Of a DNA stretch of 64,000 nt, positions 60,001 to 64,000 are shown in pieces. Numbering within the stretch: the stretch's first letter is position 1; every line of letters begins with the position of its first letter. Position numbers and translations under genes: made by a program. Origin of the DNA: Oscillospiraceae bacterium (GTDB taxonomy: Bacteria > Bacillota > Clostridia > Oscillospirales > Acutalibacteraceae); the NCBI GenBank assembly GCA_015066365.1, contig SVON01000004.1:1-64000 (forward strand), written 5' to 3'. The notes beneath the pieces are model-generated. The model saw only the letters and a program-made list of their open reading frames with translations. It made no database searches and was not told the origin of the DNA.

Positions 60001-60196
60001 CCTTGATCACGCGGGTCAGCACGTGGCCGATATGGGGCTTACCGTTGGCGGTGGGAGGACCGTCATAGAAGGTATAGGTCTCCCCCTGCTTACTCTGCTC
60101 CATCGACTGCTCAAAGACTTTGTTATCGCTCCAGAACTGCAGCACCTCTTTTTCCCGCTGTACAAAATTCATATTGGTGGATACTTTCTTGTACAT
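57041..60196 (-). CDS. ileS: Isoleucyl-tRNA synthetase
   Basis: A 1051-residue class I synthetase that charges tRNA-Ile. The HIGH signature is GKPHIGH near residues 46-52 and KMSKSKGNAVDP is the second signature. The long CP1 editing domain and C-terminal anticodon region are complete. The start at 60196 (MYKKVSTNMNF) has GGAGG eight bases upstream; upstream in-frame codons lie inside the T-box. Its length and N-terminus resemble the long IleRS type found in many Clostridia. It is controlled by a T-box leader. Confidence 0.97.
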   Translation of the reverse strand: MYKKVSTNMNFVQREKEVLQFWSDNKVFEQSMEQSKQGETYTFYDGPPTANGKPHIGHVLTRVIKDMIPRYRTMKGYMVPRKAGWDTHGLPVELEVEKQLGLDGKEQIEEYGLEPFIGKCKESVWKYKGMWEGFSGTVGFWVDMDDPYVTYHDDYIESEWWALKQIWDKQLLYKGFKIVPYCPRCGTPLSSHEVAQGYKCVKERSAIVRFKVAGEDAYFLAWTTTPWTLPSNVALCVNPDEAYCKVKAADGYTYYMAEALLDRVLGKLATEDTPAYEVLETYVGRDLERKAYEPLFACAKTVADKQRKDGFYITCDGYVTMTDGTGIVHIAPAFGEDDAQVGRKYDLPFVQFVDGSGHMTEETPFAGLFVKDADPKVLVDLDARGQLFDAPKFEHDYPFCWRCDTPLIYYARESWFIKMTAVREDLIRNNNTVNWIPETIGKGRFGDWLENVQDWGISRNRYWGTPLNIWECSCGHQHAIGSREELKQMAVDCPENVELHRPFIDGVTLRCPQCGGEMKRVPEVIDCWFDSGAMPFAQHHYPFENHDLFNAQFPADFISEGVDQTRGWFYSLLAISTLLFNKAPYKNVLVLGHVQDADGQKMSKSKGNAVDPFEALETYGADAIRWYFYSNSAPWLPNRFSGKAVQECQRKFLGTLWNTYAFFVLYANIDNFDATKYSLEYEKLSVMDKWLLSKLNSCVKAVDDHLAGYRIPEASRVLQDFVDELSNWYVRRSRERFWGKDMPQDKINAYMTLHTALVTVAKAAAPMIPFMAEDIYRNLVCENDPTAPASVHLCAFPEVNEAYIDTALERAMDSVLQTVVQGRAARNGAACKNRQPLGKMYVQMDGSLDEYCTAIIADELNIKSVEFITDAAAFMSYSFKPQLKTVGPKYGKQLNDIRTALSELDGNAAKAELDAKGAITLNLASGDVTLYTEDLLIETTQTEGYYTVSERGITVAIDTRLTPELIEEGFVREVVSKLQTMRKEAGFEVMDTISVYVTGNETVEQLVSRNWASIGSDVMATALTTGATAGYVKEWNINGETVTLAVEKNAN

Positions 60197-60204
60197 AGCC
60201 AAAA

Positions 60205-60470
60205 CCTCCGAAAAATAAAAAATCCCCCGCCCCACAAAACAGGACGAGAGTGCACTCGCTATACCACCTATTTGTGCGTACCATCATACGCCTTCCCCAT
60301 AACGGAGGAAACCCGTCCGCGCCTAGTGGATCGTCCATTCAGCCGGCAACTCCCGAGTGATCTTCCCGCAAAGGCTTTCCGCCGGGCTTACACCCTCCCC
60401 GGCTCGCTGAGGGAAACTCCCCCTTGCGCTACTGTCTCGTTCTTCGTCTTTATTAGGTAATATTAAATTA
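60205..60470 (-). promoter_or_regulatory. T-box riboswitch (Ile specific) of ileS
   Basis: A classic T-box leader. The T-box sequence AGGTGGTATAGCG is at 60257-60269, a variant of the usual TGGNACCGCG. The specifier codon ATC (Ile) is at 60359-60361 in GAAGATCACTCGGGAG. The terminator pairs TCTCGTCCT with GGGGCGGGG and is followed by ATTTTTT just before ileS. Uncharged tRNA-Ile pairing with the specifier would favour read-through. Confidence 0.88.
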
Positions 60471-60478
60471 ACATATCT

Positions 60479-60507
60479 ATCATACCCCACTCTGCGGCAA
60501 ATGTCAA
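60479..60507 (-). promoter_or_regulatory. sigma-A promoter of ileS
   Basis: A perfect TTGACA (60502-60507), 17-base spacer, TATGAT (60479-60484) on the minus strand. Confidence 0.88.
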
Positions 60508-60511
60508 GGGA

Positions 60512-60640
60512 AAAACAGAAAACCGTCCGATACGCGGGTATCGGACGGTTTCCTTTGTTAGAGGGGTGTTTTGAGGAGGATGTACCCAGGTCTAACAGGG
60601 GCTTTCCGGTTGCGGCTCCGGTAGGCCCTCCTGAGTACGA
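60512..60640 (-). ncRNA. Candidate structured small RNA between lexA and ileS
   Basis: On the minus strand a hairpin (GGGC to GCCC with inner CCGG/CCGG, about 60600-60630) is followed by TGTTAGA (60591-60597) pairing with TCTAACA (60556-60562), an inner GGGT/ACCC, and a 16-base loop with TCCTCCTC, an anti-Shine-Dalgarno sequence. AGGAGG at 60627-60632 could pair with this loop as a pseudoknot. It ends with a strong terminator. No named family recognised. A TATACT lies at 60645-60650 without a good -35. Confidence 0.5.
60515..60552 (-). terminator. Terminator of the candidate small RNA
   Basis: AAACCGTCCGATAC and GTATCGGACGGTTT with a four-base loop, followed on the minus strand by TTCTGTTTTTCCC. 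Confidence 0.85.
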
Positions 60641-60735
60641 CTTTAGTATAACGGACAAGTATGAATATTTTATGTCGAAATCGTGAAATCTCGGTAAGAA
60701 ATTTGTGAACACTAAAAATTTTCTGCAAAAAAAAG

Positions 60736-60775
60736 CAAACAAATGTTTGACTTTGCCGAACATATGTGCTATACT
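60736..60775 (+). promoter_or_regulatory. lexA promoter with two SOS boxes
   Basis: TTGACT (60747-60752), 17-base spacer, TATACT (60770-60775). CAAACAAATGTTTG (60736-60749) overlaps the -35, and CGAACATATGTGCT (60757-60770) fills the spacer and touches the -10. Both resemble the Gram-positive LexA box CGAACRNRYGTTYC, consistent with autorepression. Confidence 0.8.
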
Positions 60776-60818
60776 GGGGACGAAGGTAGTGAAAACTGCG
60801 AAAAGAGGAGGTTTTACC

Positions 60819-61406
60819 TTGAAACCCTTGAATGAAAAACAGCAAAAAGTCTTAGCCTTTGTGAAAGAACGCCTTGGCGACGGTATCCCCCCCTCGGTGC
60901 GGGAGATTGGCGAGGCCACCGGCATCAAGTCCACCTCTACCGTCCACGCCTATCTCAAGCGGCTGGAGGACGAGGGTTATATTGACCGCCGCAGTGGTCT
61001 TAACCGTGCCATCCGTCTCCCCGGTGAGAACGTCACCCGGGTCCCCCTGCTGGGTAAGGTTACCGCCGGTATGCCCATTCTGGCGGTGGAAGAGGTGGAG
61101 GATTACGTCCCCTTCTCCGGCGGCAGTCAGTACCCCGCCGGAGAACTGTTCGCCCTGCGGGTCACCGGTACCAGTATGATTAACGCCGGCATCCTCGACC
61201 GGGACGTGGTGATCGTGCGCCGCACCAACACCGCCCAAAACGGCGACGTGGTGGTGGCTCTGATCGGTGACGAGGCCACCGTCAAGCGTATCTACGTAGA
61301 GAAGGATCACATCCGCCTGCAGCCGGAAAACCCGGAGTACGAGCCCATCATCGTCAAAGAAGCGGTGGTGTTGGGCAAGGTGATCTCTCTGGTGCGGTAT
61401 TTCTGA
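60819..61406 (+). CDS. lexA: SOS regulator LexA
   Basis: A 195-residue repressor of the DNA damage response. The winged-helix domain (about 1-65) has NEKQQKVLAFVKERL, SVREIGEATGIKSTSTVHAYLKRLEDEGYI (partial). The self-cleavage Ala-Gly is in KVTAGMPILA near residue 86, the catalytic Ser in VTGTSMINAG, and the Lys in DEATVKRIY. The start is TTG at 60819, seven bases after AGAGGAGG. The DUF523 gene overlaps its stop by one base. Confidence 0.96.
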   Translation: MKPLNEKQQKVLAFVKERLGDGIPPSVREIGEATGIKSTSTVHAYLKRLEDEGYIDRRSGLNRAIRLPGENVTRVPLLGKVTAGMPILAVEEVEDYVPFSGGSQYPAGELFALRVTGTSMINAGILDRDVVIVRRTNTAQNGDVVVALIGDEATVKRIYVEKDHIRLQPENPEYEPIIVKEAVVLGKVISLVRYF

Positions 61407-61849
61407 TGAATAAGCCGCACTATTTGGTCAGCGCCTGCCTGTGCGGGCAGGCTTGCCGCTATGACGGGGGCACCTTTGACCACCCCACCCTGCGCCGGTT
61501 GATGGAAGAGGGCGTTGCCCTCCCCTATTGCCCGGAGCACGAGGGCGGTCTGCCCATCCCCCGCAAGCCCTGCGAGATTTTGGGAGACCGGGTGCTGACC
61601 GCTGAGGGAGCCGATTGCACCACCGAGTATACCCGGGGCGCCGAGGGAGCCCTGGCGCTATGCCAGAGACACGGCATCACCGCCGCCATCCTCAAAGAGG
61701 GCAGTCCCAGCTGCGGGGTATGCCGCATTCGGGACGGTAGCCACACAGGACGTAAAATCCCCGGTATGGGGATCACCGCCCGGTTACTCAGCAAGCATGG
61801 CATCACTCTATACACAGAAGAAAACCTACCAAACGATATCCATAAATAA
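61406..61849 (+). CDS. DUF523 family protein
   Basis: A 147-residue protein. Conserved Cys-rich N-terminus LVSACLCGQACRYDGG, then LPYCPEHEGGLPIPRKPCEI, and a GSPSCGVCRIRDG segment. The family has several conserved Cys and may bind a metal or cofactor; no function is established. It begins in the TGATG overlap with lexA, so it is translated from the SOS-regulated transcript. A terminator follows. Confidence 0.9.
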   Translation: MNKPHYLVSACLCGQACRYDGGTFDHPTLRRLMEEGVALPYCPEHEGGLPIPRKPCEILGDRVLTAEGADCTTEYTRGAEGALALCQRHGITAAILKEGSPSCGVCRIRDGSHTGRKIPGMGITARLLSKHGITLYTEENLPNDIHK

Positions 61850-61886
61850 AAAAGAGCCGCACCCATCGGGGTGCGGCTCTTTTTAA
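61847..61886. terminator. Bidirectional terminator between the DUF523 gene and the Na/Pi transporter gene
   Basis: AAAAAGAGCCGCACCC and GGGTGCGGCTCTTTTT flank a short loop. It serves both converging transcripts. Confidence 0.9.
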
Positions 61887-63698
61887 TTATACCAGAGAGT
61901 ACTTATCCGCGTACATATCAAAGGCCTGAATAAAATCCTCGTTACCGTGCTTGACACCGTGGAGATAGTTGTGAATGTCGTAGGCGTTGTGCTCGGTCTC
62001 GATGATGGCCACCGCTACGTTGGAACAGTGGTCGGACACACGCTCAAAGTTGGTCAGCGCATCCGACAGCACAAAGCCCATCTCAATGCTGCACTCACCA
62101 TGGCGCAAACGGCGGATATGGTTGGAACGAATCTTGGCGATCAGGTCGTCGATCACCTGCTCCAAAGGCTCGATCTGTGCCGCCAGTTTTGCGTCGTTAT
62201 CCGCATAAGCCCGGTCGGTGATGTCCAGAATCTCTCGAATGGCATCCACCAACACGGTCAACTCGACTTTGGCCTCGTCGGTGAAGGACAGGCCCTTTTC
62301 GTGCAGCTCCTTAGCGCTGCCGGTCAGGTTCAGCGCGTGGTCTCCCAGACGCTCAAAGTTGCCGATGGCGTGGAGCATCTTAGACACCACCTGCGAGTCC
62401 TTTTCGGACAGCGAGCGGGAAGAAAGCTGCACCAGATAGGTGCCCAGCTTATCCTCGTCCTCATCCAAGGTCTTCTCGGCGGCGCGGATGGCCTCTACGG
62501 TATCCTCGTCGTACTGATCAAACAACCCAATGGCGCGCACCACGTTCTGATGGGCCAAAGCACACATACTGATGGTGGCCGCATTACTCTCGGACACCGC
62601 CACAGAGGGAGAATTCAGCAGACGCTCATCCAGGAACAGACCCTCGCGCTTGGGCTCGTTCTTGCCGTCCGGAATCAACTTACAGGCCAGTTTCTCCATC
62701 CACTTGCCCATAGGCAGCAGCAGCGCCGCAGTAAGCACGTTGAAGATGGAATGGCACACCGCCACGGCGAAACCAGAGGACTGAGCGCTGTCGTTCAGGA
62801 AGTTCCAAAGGGTGCTCCCCTCAGCAAGCAGGGAATTGAACAGTATAAACACCGGCAACCACACCAACGTACCGATCAGGTTCATCGCAAAGTGGAGCAC
62901 CACCACACGTTTTGCGCTACGGTTGGTGCCGATAGAAGAGATCATCGAGGTGACGCAGGTACCGATGTTGGCACCCATCACCAACGGAATGGACATGGCA
63001 TTGGTGATGGCGTGGCTCATAGCAAAATTCTGCACAATACCGATGGTGGCGGCAGAAGACTGCACAACGCCAGTCAGAACCGTGCTAATTAGCAGCAGCA
63101 GTATGGGGTTGCTGTACTGCTTCATAATATTCTCAAATTCCTGCACCTCAGCCAGGCCGCCCACGGCGTCGCCCATCATCTCCATACCATAGATGAGCAC
63201 CGCAAAGCCGATCAGGATGGTGCCGACGCTCTTCTTTTGGTCCTTCTTGGAGACCATCAGCATAATGGTACCGATCAGCGCCAGCACCGGGGCAAAATTC
63301 TCCGGCTTGAGCATCAACACACCAATGTTGCCGCTCTCGATGCCGGACATCGAAAGAATCCAGGAGGTAAAGGTGGTACCGATATTGGCACCATAGATGA
63401 CGTACAAGGTCTGGGACATGGTCATCAGGCCGGAGTTGACCAGACCCACCAGCATCACGGTGGTGGCAGACGAAGACTGCACCGCGATGGTGATGGCCGC
63501 GCCCAGCAGGATGCTGATGAAAGGATTTGCGGTAGCGGTCTTCAGGGTGCGCTCCAGCTTACCGCCGGACATCTTTTCCAGGTTGCCGGACATCACGTTC
63601 ATACCGAACATGAAGAACACCAGACCCACAATCAGGCCGATGATGATGGACAACCAATGCTGCCCCTCAAACAACGCAAAACTAGTTGGGAAATCCAT
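61887..63698 (-). CDS. Na/Pi cotransporter family protein with a PhoU-like domain
   Basis: A 603-residue membrane protein. The start at 63698 has GGAGG upstream; a longer frame upstream runs through the promoter. The NptA/Na-Pi cotransporter core has two QSSSATTVM / QSSAATIGI repeats and GANIGTTFTS / GANIGTCVTS. About nine membrane helices (residues 1-370) are followed by a C-terminal cytoplasmic PhoU-like helical bundle (about 400-590, with NFERLGDHALNLTG and NFERVSDHCSNVAVAI). It probably takes up phosphate or a related anion with sodium. Confidence 0.93.
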   Translation of the reverse strand: MDFPTSFALFEGQHWLSIIIGLIVGLVFFMFGMNVMSGNLEKMSGGKLERTLKTATANPFISILLGAAITIAVQSSSATTVMLVGLVNSGLMTMSQTLYVIYGANIGTTFTSWILSMSGIESGNIGVLMLKPENFAPVLALIGTIMLMVSKKDQKKSVGTILIGFAVLIYGMEMMGDAVGGLAEVQEFENIMKQYSNPILLLLISTVLTGVVQSSAATIGIVQNFAMSHAITNAMSIPLVMGANIGTCVTSMISSIGTNRSAKRVVVLHFAMNLIGTLVWLPVFILFNSLLAEGSTLWNFLNDSAQSSGFAVAVCHSIFNVLTAALLLPMGKWMEKLACKLIPDGKNEPKREGLFLDERLLNSPSVAVSESNAATISMCALAHQNVVRAIGLFDQYDEDTVEAIRAAEKTLDEDEDKLGTYLVQLSSRSLSEKDSQVVSKMLHAIGNFERLGDHALNLTGSAKELHEKGLSFTDEAKVELTVLVDAIREILDITDRAYADNDAKLAAQIEPLEQVIDDLIAKIRSNHIRRLRHGECSIEMGFVLSDALTNFERVSDHCSNVAVAIIETEHNAYDIHNYLHGVKHGNEDFIQAFDMYADKYSLV

Positions 63699-63816
63699 AA
63701 TTGTATCATCCTCCGTTTTCAATAACGACCTGTTTTGGACAATATAGGATCGGGTATGACCCGGAATTGGCTCACCCGAAACCAAGGAAATTCTCAATTT
63801 CCCCCAGTATGAGTTC

Positions 63817-63845
63817 ATAGTAGCACACCCACCGCAAAATTTCAA
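63817..63845 (-). promoter_or_regulatory. Promoter of the Na/Pi transporter gene
   Basis: TTGAAA (63840-63845), 17-base spacer, TACTAT (63817-63822) on the minus strand. The leader of about 115 bases contains a CGGGT/ACCCG hairpin near 63750. Confidence 0.65.
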
Positions 63846-63925
63846 GATTTTTGCCGTATTTTCCCTTCGTCAAAACCCCCAAAGAATTTTCCCCATTGTG
63901 AAACGATTTTGCAGAAAAAGGAGCA

Positions 63926-63960
63926 TTAAAAACGCCCCTGCCGAAGCAGGGGCGTTTTGG
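63926..63960 (-). terminator. Terminator of the gene at the right edge
   Basis: AAAACGCCCCTGC and GCAGGGGCGTTTT with a four-base loop, followed on the minus strand by TTAATGC. Confidence 0.85.
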
Positions 63961-63970
63961 GGGGAAGGAA

Positions 63971-64000
63971 TTATTTCATTTTCAGTCGGACGGTCACCGT
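63971..64000 (-). CDS. C-terminal end of an unknown protein (partial, cut by window edge)
   Basis: Nine in-frame codons reading TVTVRLKMK followed by TAA on the minus strand. It is followed by a strong terminator at 63926-63960 in the right direction, which supports a gene end. Nothing more can be said from the window. Confidence 0.45.
   Translation of the reverse strand, partial: TVTVRLKMK

Noticed and set aside
57821..60460. An 879-codon open frame on the plus strand opposite ileS, and similar long frames opposite topA, smc, leuS and prfB
   Set aside because: They are frame shadows of GC-rich genes: low-complexity His/Gly/Leu-rich translations, no ribosome binding sites, no recognisable domains, and they cross promoters and the T-box.
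60581..60622. A 14-codon open frame on the plus strand starting ATG TAC CCA after GAGGAGG
   Set aside because: The ribosome binding site touches the ATG, no promoter points this way, and the bases are better explained as an RNA hairpin on the other strand.
60512..60640. SRP RNA, 6S RNA, tmRNA or RNase P RNA as the identity of the structured RNA
   Set aside because: The conserved SRP GGAAG-type loop, 6S rod structure, tmRNA tag frame and RNase P motifs are not found, so it was left as an unnamed candidate.
1..64000. CRISPR array, restriction-modification, IS transposase or integrase
   Set aside because: No regularly spaced short repeats and no such enzyme motifs were seen; only repeat traces next to the two tRNA genes hint at past mobile elements.

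Overview
The window looks like chromosome from a GC-rich, endospore-forming member of the Clostridia, most like the Oscillospiraceae/Ruminococcaceae group. This rests on the long co-directional housekeeping clusters typical of Firmicutes (nadD-yqeK-LCP-rsfS-leuS, plsX-rnc-smc-ftsY, infC-rpmI-rplT), strong AGGAGG ribosome binding sites, sigma-A promoters with 17-base spacers, an Ile T-box, Rex and LexA of Gram-positive type, and sporulation genes (spoIVA, an M50 protease, a SpoVB-like flippase, a SpoVAF/GerA protein). No genus can be named from the sequence alone.

Layout. 1-18.4 kb is one long minus-strand run: rpsU (cut by the left edge), leuS, rsfS, an LCP-family protein, a NadD-YqeK fusion, yhbY, the HAM1-type pyrophosphatase, ftsY, smc, rnc, an acyl-carrier-like protein without its serine, plsX, trmFO, topA, dprA and a SpoU-type methyltransferase. 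18.5-19.9 kb is the IF3-L35-L20 operon with an attenuator-like leader and a probable AUA start for infC. 19.9-22.4 kb is a sporulation cluster (spoIVA, a small membrane protein, an M50 site-2 protease). 22.5-26.6 kb is a complete polyamine ABC operon (potABCD) with a structured leader whose 3' arm contains the potA ribosome binding site. 26.6-30.7 kb is a plus-strand operon of spore-envelope type genes. 30.7-44.3 kb is mixed: a Cthe_2159-like lipoprotein, AlkD-like protein, RarA, Nth, tRNA-Gly with a duplicated 3' half, a SLOG protein, CarD-like regulator, MreB-like protein, ComF-like protein, RecD2, a SpoVAF/GerA protein and PgeF. 44.4-51.5 kb holds prfB, a CAP-domain protein with tandem repeats, a GtrB-like glycosyltransferase, a TraB-family lipoprotein and a cell-surface phosphoesterase. 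51.5-53.1 kb is an AT-richer island beside tRNA-Leu with a barnase-like toxin and a barstar-like inhibitor. 53.2-64 kb holds rex, a leucine-rich-repeat protein, an esterase, trmK, a DUF1858 protein, ileS with its T-box, a candidate small RNA, lexA, a DUF523 protein and a Na/Pi cotransporter.

Most notable. The best candidate for an unusual system is the barnase/barstar cassette at 51.58-52.82 kb. The predicted nuclease keeps barnase catalytic Glu, two Arg and His. It follows a short Cys/His-rich domain resembling phage head-morphogenesis proteins. Its promoter carries a LexA-type box like those in front of lexA in this same window, and the cassette lies between direct repeats derived from the tRNA-Leu downstream hairpin. 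Others are the structured potA leader, the hairpin RNA at 60.5-60.64 kb with an anti-Shine-Dalgarno loop, the serine-less acyl carrier homologue between plsX and rnc, and the LCP homologue lacking the usual active-site arginines.

Limits: all calls were made by reading the sequence. No database search, folding program or composition count was run.
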